A stretch of 64,000 bases of DNA from Nymphaea colorata (GCF_008831285.2 NC_045145.1:2170001-2234000); one strand, 5' to 3'. Positions 23,380 to 35,383 are shown, counted from the first letter of the stretch. Notes: generated by a model from the sequence alone, not told the origin. Program-made: numbers and translations.

Positions 23380-24548
23380 TCATTGTTTTCTTGAGAACCA
23401 TGAGATGGCATTTTCTCCAAGGAATATCACACACCCTCGTCCAGACAGCCTACCCAATAGGCATTGCCATAGGCTTGGAGAGAGCGGTTGGGAGGTTGAT
23501 TGAAAACACAAGCCATAGTTCAATGTACCTTGAACATATCGCAGAATTCGTTTTACCACTTTCCAGTGATCTTGGGTTGGTTGATGCATGTATTGGCAGA
23601 CTTTATTGACTGAAAAAGAAAGATTAGCCCTGGTAAAGCATGCGTATTGAAGTGATCCAATGACGCTGCGGTAGAAAGTTTCATTGTCATACAAGAGTCC
23701 TTCCTTATGAAGTATAAGAGAAGAACTCATAGGTGTAGCGGATGCCTTTGCATTTTTCATATGAGTGCGTCTAAGTATATTGAGTAAATAATTCCTTTGA
23801 CTAAGGTAAATGCAGACATTTTGACAGTGGACCTCAAGTCCTAAAAAATATGACAGCCAACCCATATGTTTGATAGAAAAATGTTGTTTGAGCTCATGAA
23901 TCACCTATAATATTACCTCGTTAGATGGACCTGTTACTAGTATGTCGTCGACATAAACAAGAACGAATGTTTAGCATCCTTGAGAAATGAATAGAGATGG
24001 ATCCAAGGTGGAGATATAAAAACCCAGGTGTTGAAGGAAGTTACTAAGGCGCATGTACCAGGCGCGTGGTGCATGTTTGAGACCTTATAAAGCCTTCACT
24101 AGATGGCACACATGAGTGGGGTGGGTGGAGGCTTCATGACCTTGAGGCTGCAGCATATAAACCTCTTTCAGTTAGAAAACATTTAAGAAGACATTATCAA
24201 AATCTAACCGACGGATGTCCCATTTGAATTGAGCAGCTAAGGATAGAAGCATGCACACATATGTGGGTTTAATGACCAGACTAAAAGTCTCATTAAAATC
24301 AACTCCAGCTTCTTGAAGATAACCTTTAGCCACAAGCCAAGCTTTATGTCTGGAAATAGTGCCGTCAAGATGGCATTTGTGCTTGTAAACCCATTTGGAT
24401 CTACATGAAAATGATCCTTCCGAGGTACTAGCTCCCATGTTTGATTTTGTTGCAGGGCATGAAATTTGGTATCCATTGCTCTACGCCATTCTGCATATTG
24501 AGAGGCTTCCTTATAACTGGATGATGGTCGGTGACTTGATGGTGACAA
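23380..24548 (-). pseudogene. Copia B reverse transcriptase
   Basis: 24172-24548 carries the N-terminal RT in two frames (EWRRAMDTKFHALQQNQTWELV; later VAKGYLQEAGVDFNETFS and RRLDFDNVFLN). 23380-23904 carries the C-terminal part (KHMGWLSYFLGLEV, YRSVIGSLQYACFTR, VVKRILRYVQGT). The catalytic YVDD region lies between them (about 23940-23960) outside an open frame. Multiple frameshifts make it non-functional. Confidence 0.85.
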
Positions 24549-25002
24549 AAAGTTTGGGTTTTAGGTGGCCAGTCATCGATCGGGTTATCATGGGATGTGT
24601 GTGAGAGGGTGCTGTCATGGAAGGTATAGAAGGTATGGAGTCGTTGGATGGGGAAGGTGATGGATCAGTAGGGGGGGGGGGGGCGAGTGCGACGTAGATG
24701 GTGGTGAGGGAGTTGAAGAAGTGATGGGTTCATGATGTTGGGACGTCGGTTCAGATGGACAAGAGGTGTCGTTTGTGAAGCCTGATTGAATAGAAGTAAG
24801 TTGATTTGGGCCTTGGTTGATGGTAGGTGGAAGGTGAGGATGGTGGTGGTTTAGGTTTATCAGGAAAAGTCTCCATAAATTAATATCGGCAGAGCTATGA
24901 CTGCTAATAGTTTCTAGTCCTTGGAAGCCAAATTTGCTTTCAACAAATAAAACGTGTCAACTGATATACCCCTTATGCTTGACGTCATATCTAATAAGAA
25001 CA

Positions 25003-27698
25003 TGTTTGCATCTCAAAATTTTCATTGGTTTTGGAATGGTCCAGAAAAATGAGGTTTGTTTTGAAATAGGAAAGAAAAGGGACTCGCCCGTCGGTACGAG
25101 GGTTGACCAATCCCGGCGCCTTTACCGGGGGTAATCAATCCAAGGGCTATGTTCATCATTGATGCATTTCATTTTAACTTAAACATCATTTTGATTCTAT
25201 ATGCGGTGTAGAAAATATTGAAAGTTTGATGTTTCAAACTTTTCAAAAGACTCTTGAAGAGTTACTTGAAAATGTGAAATATTTTGAGAAAAAAGTGGAA
25301 TTAGTAAATATCATTTGAAAAGCTTGTGAAATCATTTTGAAATCACTTTAGTGTTCTCTTAAGACTTTAAGTAGGTTTGAGATTTTGCTCTAATTCGATT
25401 ACCACCTAATTAGAGCTCCATCCCCTCTTGCTTAAGTTCTTTTGGAGATGTGCTTGTGATCATAAGTGAAATAAAGTGGGTGAGAATGCATGGATGCATT
25501 TATCCTATATGATTGGAAGAATGTAAAACATTCCTACTACAACATTCATCTAAAGTCATTCCTAACCACAACATACATCTAAGATTTTTGTTTTTTGTAA
25601 ATATCAAATATACGAAAGAAAAGTTTTTGAAAATGGATTGGGATTGTAGACCTATCAAGCATGAATCTAATATTGGGTCATTACTTGGTTTGTGGTCTTG
25701 ATGAAGTCTATAAATAAAAAATTAAAATCTTAAATGGTAAAATATTGAAAGAACGGAAAATATGAAAGACTACATACCAAGAAAGATATAGAGAAAGAGA
25801 TCTTGAAAATCATAAAATCAAAGATTTAAAAGAAAGAGAGATATGTATTCATATACATATATATATGTACATGTATATGCATATATATATGTATAGATAC
25901 ATATATGAAAGCTTGTAAAAAAATGATGTTTAAATCAAATAGAGAAGAAAAGATCATTTTCGAAAGAGAGAGGGATTTAAAAGTGGAATACACGTATATA
26001 TATTTATATATACGTATATAAGAGTTTGTAAAAGAATACGTTTAATCATAAAAAGAGAATAACAAAAACAAATAGTCATGTACACATATACATATATAAC
26101 ATGTATATACGTACTTGTCTTCATGATAACTAAAATCAAGAAATGAATTAAAAATAACCAACTTCAATTTTTGATATAGGCCGGAGGGAAACTTAAGCTT
26201 ATGCAAGAACCTAAGTTAAGTCTCCAAAGCCGCATTAGAAAAGTTTCTTTTGAAAATGTTTTGAAAAATATGATTCATATCTAAACATGGAATGTTATGA
26301 TTTGGTTTGCCACATGAGATATATTTCTTCCACTGTTAGGTATGAAAGAAAATCAAGCAATATAACGAGGCACTCGTTAGGGTTCCTAATAGAGTGATTA
26401 GGAAAGAAACTAGCACAAAATGACATGCAAATGCATATTAACATGTACATATTTCGTGAAGGTTTTCCCCGGGTTGGACAAGTCCCAACCTCAAAAATCA
26501 CAAGAAGAAATCCCAACCCCAAACACTCACTCTCATCGTGCATTGGGTCATATAAATGGAAGATTAGAATATCATGCATGAGCATCATTTCAAGCATGAA
26601 TGATGAATGAAGACAATATATCAAGTATATTTTTTGAGATAAATGAAGATATGGATTTTGTTCCGTCTTGCTCATACTCTCGGTGCACTCAAGAGTAGCT
26701 TTTGATTCCGGATCATTTGAGTTATCTTGCACGGCCATGGGGAGATGGCAAGAGGAAAAAGATGATATGAAAAGGAAAGATTGCATGATCTAAACATGAA
26801 AATAAAATATCATCTCATCTTCTCATGCTCCCGGTGCACTTGAGCATAGTTTCTTGACTCTAGAAATATAGATTGAAAGCTATCTCATATGGCCATGGGG
26901 AGAGGAAGAAGAGAGAAAAGGATGAAATGAAAATTGAGGTTTACATACCTCGGATATGAATAATATTGGAAATGCCATGGAGAGAAGAGAAAATGAAAAT
27001 AGAAATAGAGGAAGATTAAATACCTCGAATGTGATTGATATTGGAAACGATCCCTCTTTTTTTGAATGATCTTGGACTTACCTTGAATGAAGCTCCCAAG
27101 ATGTTGAAGATGAAGAAAAATGGAAAGAGAAAGAGGAGAGAGAAAGAACTCAAGAGAAACCCTAAGTCTTCAAGTGAGAATACTCTAGGGTTTCTCCCAA
27201 TGCTAACTCTTGCATAAGAGGAGAGAATTTGGGGGTATTTATAGAGAATTTTGGAGTCAAAATTCGAAATTTGAATTCAATATTTGAATTCAAGAGGGAA
27301 AACTTTTGAGAGCCAAAATTCGAAATTCAAATTCAAGATTTAATTCAAGAGAGAAGAGTTTTGGAGCAAAAATTCAAAATTCGAATTCAAAATTTGAATT
27401 CAAGAGGGAAAAATTTTAGAGCCAAAATTCAAAATTCGAATTTAGGATTTGAATTCAAGAGGGAAGAGTTTTAGAGCTAAAATTTACAATTTGAATTCAA
27501 GATTTGAATCCAAGAGGAAGGAGTTTTGGAGCCAAAATTCAAAATTTGAATTCGGCTTTGGAATTTGAGTTTGGAATTCTCGATTTGGATCTAAACTTGG
27601 ATTTTGGATCTAAACTTGGATTTAAAATTTATTTCAAAAATAATAGACCTAAAATTTTAATGGCCCTCTTTTTTTTAAAAAAATTTAGGGTGATTATA
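25003..27698. mobile_element. Nested 2.7-kb LTR-like insertion (probable solo LTR) in copia B
   Basis: GAACA occurs at 24998-25002 and 27699-27703. Removing one copy plus 25003-27698 rejoins the copia B frame exactly (KTKACV then LIRYDVKHKGY), which fixes both borders. The inserted piece starts TG and ends TA on the + strand. It has no credible gene. A plant-promoter-like TATAAATACCCCC on the minus strand (about 27230-27245) and a five-base duplication suggest a solo LTR. A GGCGCCTTTACCGGGGG stretch at 25115-25131 resembles a tRNA-Asp type primer site but is too near the border to be explained. Confidence 0.75.
27240..27625. repeat. AT-rich tandem repeats, about 60-bp unit
   Basis: Five to six diverged copies of AATTCAAGAGGGAAGAGTTTT followed by AAAATTC-rich sequence. 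They lie within the nested LTR-like piece, just upstream of its putative minus-strand TATA box, where LTR enhancer repeats would sit. Confidence 0.75.
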
Positions 27699-27703
27699 GA
27701 ACA

Positions 27704-27931
27704 CATGCCTTAGTCTTGGTGTCCAACTTCTGTCTATTGTAATCTATTAACACATGATAACATGTACAGCCAAAGGTTCGAAAGAGAGAGTAGTCTGGTC
27801 TATGTTTGAATATGATCTTATATGGAATTTGTTGGCTGCCATTTTTTTTGGGTAAGCGGTTTATGATGAAAACTGTTGTTCAAAAAGCATCAACCCAAAA
27901 ATGAGATGGCATTTTAGACCAGTGAAGCATG
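27704..27931 (-). pseudogene. Copia B integrase C-terminal segment between the nested insertions
   Basis: The minus strand encodes KMPSHFWVDAF, a broken INRLP-type stretch and FGCTCYHV...KLDTKTKAC, the usual copia sequence after the integrase core. The frame is disturbed once in the middle. Confidence 0.75.
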
Positions 27932-29081
27932 CAAATAGGGCTGAACACGAGCCGAGTCGAGCCCGAGCTCGGTCAGCTCGAACTCGGCTCGACTAAGTAA
28001 GACACAAGCTCGACTCGGCTCGAGCTCGAATATAGCTCGACTATCCTGCCTCGAACTTGACTCGATAGTCATTTATCAAGCTCGACTCGATTAAGCTCGA
28101 TAAGCTCGTTTAAAGTCTACTCATCCTTACTTGTTGAGCTCGAGCTCGTTTAAGGCTCGATAAACTCGTTTGGTACTCATCCTTATCGAGCTCGATTAAG
28201 GCTCGATTAACTTGTTACCAAGGAAATCAAATTATCTCATTAATGTTTATCCGCATAATTATTTTTTGCGTATGATTTCCTGAAAAAACTTCAACTTAAA
28301 AAAATAATAATAATCAGAGGTCCTATTTGAGTTGACAAAATTAAACATTATATGGGTTGGGAGTCAGATCTTATGAACATTATATATTTTCCTTTTGGTG
28401 CTTTGTTGTGAGAGTAGGTTTAACATAAGAGATACCAACATAAGAAATTAAGAATAAGTTCTACGCATCAATATCAAAGTCATCTGCAGTGATTGGTGAA
28501 ATAATGGAACTAACACTCTTACGGGAAAGCTTTCCGACTCTACCATGCAACCATTTACAGTTTATAAGTTTATAAGAACTCCCCTGTCTGCATAATGGTG
28601 AGGGTCTGGAGAAAGATCCCATGTACAATCATCAAAGCCTTCATGGCAGAAATGGGGATTGACTTCATTTAACAGTTCATCATTTTGACCACAGCTTCTC
28701 AAAGCGTCCAATGCTTCCAAATACATGGGTCGACGAAGAACAAGTGAATTTTCTTTCATATACTGAAGAGTTTGAATCAGAACAAACATTTCCCTTGCTA
28801 TTGAACACTTATGGACAAGAATATTGCAAGTAACCTTGTCAAAGTAAAAGTAAAAAGTACAAGTTGTAGTATTTTAGTAGATAACTAAAATGCCAATATG
28901 CATACTAACACTTCCGTGTTCCCTTTCCTCTTTGCCTTCTCTTCCTCACTCAGAGAGATGAGTTAAATAGTAGCATTAATGAGTTTCACAGACATCAATA
29001 GTAAAACAATTCAACCCCAGCCAGTACCTTGATGGTCATCCCTGCAATTTCAAGTTTGCTGTTAGACACTGAGCTGCTTTT
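27932..29081. mobile_element. Second nested insertion in copia B (1.15 kb, type unresolved)
   Basis: Integrase sequence stops after NSLPNWNM at the right border and resumes with HWSKMPSHFW at the left. GCATG at both edges (27927-27931, 29082-29086) is the candidate target duplication, and joining on it keeps the frame open. Contents are a CTCGACTCGGCTCGAGCTCG-rich block (27936-28215, a motif seen in many plant non-autonomous hAT elements) and a possible captured gene fragment at 28562-28789. No clear inverted termini were found. Confidence 0.6.
28562..28789 (-). pseudogene. Possible captured host-gene fragment (helical-repeat, PPR-like?)
   Basis: A 75-codon minus-strand frame within the second nested insertion has gene-like composition: TLQYMKENSLVLRRPMYLEA, LDALRSCGQNDELLNEVNPH, then a Cys/Asp-rich tail. 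The leucine spacing of the first 50 residues resembles pentatricopeptide helices, but I do not recognise the parent gene. It has no connection to copia proteins. Confidence 0.3.
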
Positions 29082-29622
29082 GCATGTTCCAATTGGGCAA
29101 ACTATTAAAGAAAAGAATAAGTCTCATTTCCACAACATGCATATGTATCCTTTCAACTAACCCATTTTGTTCTGGTGTGTACGGGCAGGAAATTCGATGG
29201 AAAATACCATGCTCCACAAGAAAACTTTTGAATTGAGTGCTGATAAACTCTCCTCCATTATCTGGTTGGAGAATTTTAATTTTTTCTTGTAACTGATTTT
29301 CAACAATACATTTGAAATCAACAAATCGTTTGAACACATCACACTTATACTTGAGATGAAATAGCCAAACAAAACGAGAGTAGTCATCTACCAAAAGCAT
29401 ATAATAGTTGAAATTTTCCCTTGACTCACATGGAGATGGACCCCAGACATCAACATGGAGGAGCTCTAAAGGACAAATCGACTTGTGCAAGGCTGATTTG
29501 AACAACAATTTGTGAGCTTTTCCAATAAGACATCCTTCACAGATTTCATCTTCTTTATTTGAAAGTTGAATAAAATCTTTAGAATGGAGAATTCCGATCG
29601 ACCTTTTATTTGTGTGTCCCAA
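29062..29622 (-). pseudogene. Copia B integrase core
   Basis: The frame contains HKSICPLELLHVDVWGPSPC, VDDYSRFVWLFHLKYKCDVF and LQPDNGGEF, then CPYTPEQNGLVERIH. The catalytic Asp-Asp-Glu triad (VDDYSRF, PDNGGEF, QNGLVER) is therefore still present in one open stretch. The zinc-binding CEGCLIGKAHK segment precedes it. It is cut by the second nested insertion after NSLPNW. Confidence 0.9.
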
Positions 29623-29631
29623 GCGTTGGTG

Positions 29632-29907
29632 TCACATATCAAACGATGCAGGTCGTTGACTTTTGTCTGCTAGTAGTACTTGCTTGTTTGATGGCCTGAT
29701 CTCATACAGTGTTGCCCGTGTTATCAACCCTTGTGCCAGTACTTCGCCTGTTTGAAAATCCTTCACATAGAATCCAAAAGGAGTGAATTCTAAAGAACAA
29801 TTGTTCTGTAAAGTGAATTGACTTACGGACAGTAAATTTTTTTTAATTTGGGCTGCATGAAGCACTCGAGGAAGTTTAAAATTTCGACCATTAGATTGTA
29901 TGACCAT
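29632..29907 (-). pseudogene. Copia B protease/pre-integrase segment
   Basis: FKLPRVLHAAQIKKNLLSVS with NCSLEFTPFGFYVKD is the standard copia sequence between protease and integrase. One stop separates it from the integrase frame. Confidence 0.8.
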
Positions 29908-30000
29908 ATTCCCAACATAAAAAATTGGAATCGAGGAACCATTGCCTACGATTATACCTCCTTCGCCTCCCTGGTAGGTTTGTTTCCGGTCATTTGAGAA

Positions 30001-31216
30001 TCATCCATAGTCACATGATTTGTGGTTCCAGTGTTTGGGTACCATGCTTCTGTTTGGGTACCATGCTTCGTCTTTGGCTTCTTCAAGTGTAATGGCAGAA
30101 AATGCTTTAGGAATGTCCCAACAATGTCTTGCAGTGTGTCCTTTTCTCCCGCAGTATTGACATTCGACAATTGGTTTTGCTTTATTTTGACCTCCATTGT
30201 TGTTAGAATCAGTGTTGGAAGGATTAGAATTGTTTGGTCGTCCATGATATGGAAAGCGACCTCCTCTTCTTCCATGATAATTAGCTCTACCTCGTCCCCT
30301 ATAAGTCATAAAGGCAACCTGTGTATTTTCAAATGTATAGGAGAATCTGAATTCTCTTTTCTTGGTTCAGCAGCAAATCATATAGACCATTGAAAGTGAA
30401 CCTTTTAATGGTGGTATTGGTAGTGACAGAAGTGACTAAGCTTTCATACTCTTATGGAAGCCCATTCAATGTAATTTAAACTAAATCTGGTGTCGATATT
30501 GGATGCCCAGCAGCAGCGAGAGTATTGGCAAGAGATTTCACATGGTCTAAGTAAGAAACCAGGTGCCACTATCTTTTTTTGTAAAGTTAAATTCCTTCTT
30601 GAGCATCATGATATGGAGAGGAGTGTGCGTACCATAAGACCTTTCCAATTCGACCCAAGCTTCGTGGGCTGTTTCAACTTAAAGAATTTGTCCAATAACT
30701 TGTTTGGAAACAGTCGCCATGATCCAGCTTAGGGCAAGCTGATCTGAGCGATGCCAGGATTCATGTTGGATTTGCTTCAATCCGGTTGTTGACTGTTTCG
30801 ATGTATTCCGGTGGGGCAGACATTGACCCATCTACCTATTTCATGAGTCCTTGGAAGCGCATTACAGTTTGGATCTGACCTCTACAAAAGAGATAGTTGT
30901 CTTTGTTTAGCTTGATAGAGACCAAGCTAGAGGCAACATTCGATATTGCAGCAGCAAGAGATGTCAGGGATGAGTAACAAAAAATAGAGCCATTGGTTTT
31001 CAGCGGAAGGATGACTGCTGGTGTCGCAACGCTGTTCCTGATAATGGTTGGGACAGAAGCAGAAAATCCCAAAACAAAAGAATGATTTCGAAATGAATCA
31101 CCCTGATGGTAGCAGGGGAAAAAAAAGGGCAGAAATAGGGGATACTTAAAAAAACAAACGATTCCAGATTTGATAGCGCCGGTGAGTTTTGTTACCGCAC
31201 ACAGTAAAAAAAACAT
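30001..31216 (-). pseudogene. Copia B gag, with zinc knuckle
   Basis: 30001-30309 carries a Gly/Arg-rich stretch and the zinc knuckle CQYCGRKGHTARHC (CX2CX4HX4C) that binds element RNA. 30836-31216 carries the N-terminal gag motif SIKLNKDNYLFCRGQIQTVM, where the usual Trp is Cys. Frameshifts and stops separate the parts. Confidence 0.8.
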
Positions 31217-31568
31217 AGTAGAATAGAAGGTCAGCTTACAGGCGGACCTTCAAAAATTGAGCGCTTCCTCCAGAAATCTCCAAAGGATCTGAAATTTTTG
31301 CAGGAACAATCTCCAGACACCTGGAAATCTGATGAACTCCTGCTCAATGGTTGCAGTGGCCGGATTTGACAACGCCGGTAGTTTTTGTCGTCGTGAACAA
31401 TAGGTGTTTCTCCTGTTTAGAGATATTTGACACAAGTCTGGCATGATTGGTGCGTTCTCAGCAATATGACAGATTTAGGCATAAATCAGACGAAAGCAAA
31501 TGAAAATTGCAGATAATGAAAAAGAGGAAACAACGCAAGCACTCATTAGATATATGACTATGATAGCA

Positions 31569-31851
31569 TATTAGAATCAAAGCAAAGATGGAAGAAAGAC
31601 CTCACTTTCACACTCTTGACGTGTGGTGTGAGTGTCTATTTGTATTGACACATGTCAATGTTACATTTTACAGTTGTCCATGGGAGATGTTATATAGTTA
31701 AGATAGGCTTGCTATATACAATATAAAACAGTAAATGGAGGATCTTCATGTAACTGCAGATTTAGTATCCCTGTGATTGCACATTGGAGAAGCTGGTTGT
31801 TGAATGTAAGCTGGTGTCTCATTTATAACGGTTGAAGGATAATTCTTAACA
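31569..31851 (-). repeat. Copia B 5' LTR
   Basis: Homologous to 22696-22991 and directly adjacent to the PBS-like site at 31556-31568. It ends TTAACA against the cystatin target GCCGG. Confidence 0.88.
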
Positions 31852-31983
31852 GCCGGAACCAACTACAGACTGCATATCGAGGCCCTCAAAGCAGGGTATG
31901 TCAGGCACTACAAGGCTCCTGTGTATGAGAAGCCACGGAAGGACGTCAAGTCCTTGACATCGTTTGAATCTGTTTTCGCCTGA
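31852..31983 (+). pseudogene. Phytocystatin copy 3, 3' part
   Basis: The frame resumes at the Gly of QVVAG (GTNYRLHIEALKAGYVRHYK) and runs to TGA at 31981-31983. The conserved Pro-Trp pair is Pro-Arg (CCA CGG), so a key contact residue is also lost. An AATAAA signal follows at 32165-32170. Confidence 0.9.
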
Positions 31984-32179
31984 TTAAGCAATGCTTGCTT
32001 GCTGCTGCCATCTCCTGTGTTGAACCTCTCCATTCATTCTGTTCATAGCTCATGATAAAGTTGTATGGAACTCTCCTAGAACCCCATGGTCTCTCCGTCG
32101 TTGTATGTTTCTCTGTTCGTCTAAGTTCTGTTTCTAGTCACAATCCATTCTTTGGTGTTCATGTAATAAAGCCGTTTGG

Positions 32180-33193
32180 CATTGTTTAATTGATGTCCTG
32201 AAATTGTTGTTTGTAGTTGTTCAAATTAATTAAATTCTGTTGCGTGCATGTCATGGATCACATTAAAATTCAAGTACAACATCGCATTGGAATTGGAATT
32301 AAATAAATTTTTGATCGGATTGAGATTCTAAATATCCTATATCCAATATCCAATATCAATGCAGTTTAACATTTTGTAATGTGGTTTGGATTCCATTTAA
32401 AAATCGAATTCTAATTGGGTTTGGATATTAATTATCCAGGAAAAATATCTGCGTTGACTGTGTCTCTACGTCCTTTTCTATATTGTTTATTTCTGAAAAA
32501 CGTGATCACCACAAAATGAATTTAATGGAAAATATGAATTTTGCTTCAGCAAGAGTACAATTTGAGTGTCTATATATACGTATATAAGAAGGCACCCAAA
32601 TGTTGTTGGATGGTATAAGAATAAAAATGTGTCGCCTAAATCTTCTGCTAAGTTTTTTTTAATGCTATTTACATCAATGGTTTATTGTATTTTTTGAAGT
32701 CATAATCTTTGGCAACACTTACACATTGAACTCTTTTACAAATTTGTGTCATAAAATTCATAAAATAATGCATATCCATGGCATCTGATAACACATTGTT
32801 CCATGAAACTGCCCTATTTTGTAGGTCGAATGCATTGAACGGTATTGTTGCCAACAGCCTCTAAGCTGCCCGCCATATATTTTTGAATGATAAAATAATT
32901 AGAACATGTTGCTAAAAATAAACTTTAACAGTGTGGGTATTAGCAACAACTTAATTTGTAGTCATCCTTTATGGTGTTTTAGAGCCATCTAGGTGCATCT
33001 GACAACCGGCAAACTGTAGTTTTCATATTCTTATATAGAAGACTTCTATGTTGTATGTTAAAATTTGAAAATGTGTCTAAAAATATCACGAACCATTAAT
33101 ATATCTTAAACAGTGGCTAATATTTATATAACATCGATAGATTTTTAAATTTAGACATTTGACAGCGTCTAGTACACAACATTACATGATTGC

Positions 33194-33224
<31 letters not shown>

Positions 33225-33700
33225 CAACCATAGGCGTAGTTGGCTGACTTCAATTTTCCTATAGCGAAACAAAATTTTAAAAAAATAAACATCCTACTAT
33301 AGAAGTAGAAGTAGCTGGCTGATTTCAATTTTACTATATACTACGTTGTGGCGTCATCATACCTCGCATAATGAAGTCTGGCTCCCTTTCCTGCACAGGC
33401 TGCACCCCTCACTGGCAGGGGCTGGCCTGCCCGGCTGCCCCCTTCCACTCGCTAGCGGGCTGGCCTGACCCCTTCCACTCGCTAGCAGGCTGCCAGAATG
33501 GGGTGCTCGTCCCTCCCAAAAAAGGTTTGCAGCAATGTCAATTTCTTTTTGGTGGAGAGGACGTTACCTCCCTACAGTGGCGTGAATGATGCCTGCCGTC
33601 CCTTGAGAGTTTCACCGGCACTGCAGAAGGGAGGCGACAATCTCTCACTGCATTAACTTTTTTAAAAAGGTGAAGCTCCCAACCAAAAAGATAGAAACTA
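32180..33700 (+). repeat. Duplicated sequence downstream of CYS3; no gene
   Basis: It matches parts of the CYS2 downstream region (for example 33000-33330 against 13600-14010 and 33360-33650 against 14220-14530). It contains an (AT)n tract at 33197-33220 and a local duplication of about 30 bp (CCCCTTCCACTCGCTAGC at about 33440 and 33470). Confidence 0.65.
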
Positions 33701-34110
33701 AGCCAACTTTATGCTTTTGTGACAATTTCTAGTGAAATTTTTTTGATGTCAGTAAAACTCTAACCAACGTTGAACAAATAGAAAAACTTGGCAAGGAGAT
33801 TGGGGAACCGGCCTTTTTTATCTTGTATCCATCCAAAAACGACAAAGAACACATGAACTAGTCGAAAAAATGTGGTAACTGTTAGTGGGAAGAAGAAGAA
33901 AGAGAAAAGAAAAAAAAAAAAAAAAGAAATGAGAAGAATGGTTAGGGCAGAGTCAACAAGTCAACGAAGCCTTTACTGACGTCTGGCGATGGGAGAAGTC
34001 GGTAAAGGCCCTACTAAAAAACGTCAGTAAATTGGTGTAGTACTTTTACCCACGTCCAGAGCATGTTTGCGAAACAGCCATTAGCAACATCCGAAGGTTA
34101 CGTGCTGATA
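33700..34110. mobile_element. CACTA subterminal-repeat fragment downstream of CYS3
   Basis: It is homologous to 14620-15020, with degenerate CGTCAGTAAA and GTCGGTAAAGGC motifs. It breaks off at about 34110 before any terminus. Confidence 0.6.
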
Positions 34111-34750
34111 AAAGTTGAGTTATTTGGTAAAATCAATAGTTTTTGGAAGTGATTCGGTGCTTTTCCTGCAAAAGTTCATGCTTTTAAGATGGCTTTGAGT
34201 TGGTAGAGTCTATATTATCCAACCTCTAATCAGATTCTTGGAGATTCAACCCGAAGTTAATCACCTTCTTTGTTTAGTTGAATGTAGTTTTTCTTAGTTT
34301 TGACTTCATTTTTCGTCATTAGTTTGAGTTCCTCTTCTTATGGTATCGTGTTTGATTGTCTTAACTAGTGTTTGCACATCTTAAGTTTTGGGTCTATAGG
34401 TTTGGGTTGCCACAGTTGGCTGAAATCTGGCCTTAATTAGTATTTCCCAGCGAGTTTGAGATTGATTGGAGCAATAATAGTTTAATTTTATTACCTTTTT
34501 TTTCCCTCAATAATCCATTCCCGGATTTCCAGCCAGAACTCACTGACTCCAGTTAAATGATTATTTGATGTGTCGTTTCACTTCGTATTGCAATGAGAAA
34601 ACCCAATTTTAAGAGTGAAATTTATTGAGTTTAAAGCTATAAATCTCCAATCAATTTTATCTCTATTTTCTGTAATATGTGTCCTTTGAGTCTCGATATG
34701 TTGATGTGGATTTAGTTCACACTTATCTTTCGATAAAATATCAATATTTC
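34110..34750. other. Unassigned stretch, no gene seen
   Basis: This sequence has no counterpart in the CYS2 cassette. A short part (TCTCGATATGTTGAT at about 34693) recurs at about 41383. No coding frame is supported. Confidence 0.5.
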
Positions 34751-35214
34751 TGCACACCAGGAGTCATCATTTTTTCATTTATTGAAAGAAAGAAGCATTT
34801 TTTCTATTCCATATGTGCATATTCTTCGACATATAAGATTATATATTCATGAGAAGCAATAGCAACGAAACAAAGTCTGACACGTTATGGGATCACCGCG
34901 TACGGCCAAGAGTTTGTTCAAATTAACAAAGAAAGAATGCTGAAGATTGAGCAAATGAAACCAGAGGATCTATGTTAGGGAGTCCACATTATATTGTTTT
35001 CTCAAAGTCTTGGGGCGGGCAATTTGTAATTGATATTTCGTGGAAGTAGACGGGGCAAATTTGCGTTTTCTTCAAAATTAAATCCTAAATTGGTTGGGTT
35101 GCAGACAGAGACAAAGAAAAGCAGCATTTACTGTATGGAGTAGTATTAAATAAAAAACTGGAAGAAAGAATGAATGGATTATTGTTAAAATGCAGAGGAA
35201 GGATGGAAGAAAGG

Positions 35215-35306
35215 TTGACCACTTAACGCATTTCAATTCTGTGGTATTTGGTCTCCTGAACAACGGCGAAGGCTGAAAATTGTGGGAGAGGAAGCTGAGG
35301 GGTCAA
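35215..35306 (+). promoter_or_regulatory. Paired W-box cores upstream of CYS4, ACGT core lost
   Basis: TTGACC lies at 35215-35220 and an inverted GGTCAA at 35301-35306. The ACGT that follows the distal W-box at CYS1-CYS3 reads ACTT. Confidence 0.45.
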
Positions 35307-35375
35307 ACGCTCCTTCTAGTTGCATTCTTATTCTCCAGACGCATGCTTTGGCATCCCAACGTGCCAAATTACCCC

Positions 35376-35383
35376 TTTAAATA
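35376..35383 (+). promoter_or_regulatory. TATA-like element of CYS4
   Basis: TTTAAATA occupies the position of TATAAATA in the intact copies. Confidence 0.4.

Larger units (their letters stand above)
22696..31851 (-). mobile_element. Copia element B, 9.2 kb, with two nested insertions
   Basis: LTRs at 22696-22991 and 31569-31851 bracket a minus-strand copia element with PBS-like TGCTATCATAGTC next to the 5' LTR (31556-31568 inverted) and polypurine tract GAGGGGGCA (22992-23002). Target duplication is GCCAG (22691-22695) / GCCGG (31852-31856), with one transition. The LTR termini are TG..TA rather than TG..CA. Coding order is gag, zinc knuckle, pre-integrase, integrase, RT, RNase H, all with lesions. 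Net of the two nested insertions the element would be about 5.3 kb, a normal copia size. Confidence 0.92.

Noticed and set aside
25115-25131. GGCGCC..CCGGGG stretch considered as a tRNA-Asp primer-binding site
   Set aside because: It is about 110 bp from the insertion border with no LTR boundary before it, so it cannot be placed as a functional PBS.
26295-26786. 163-codon minus-strand open frame
   Set aside because: It lies inside the LTR-like insertion 25003-27698, has no recognisable domain and looks like chance open sequence in AT-rich DNA.
27936-28215. Regular CTCGAGCTCG spacing, considered as a CRISPR-like or regulatory array
   Set aside because: The units are degenerate and continuous with no spacers; this is a known style of plant non-autonomous transposon sequence in a eukaryotic context.
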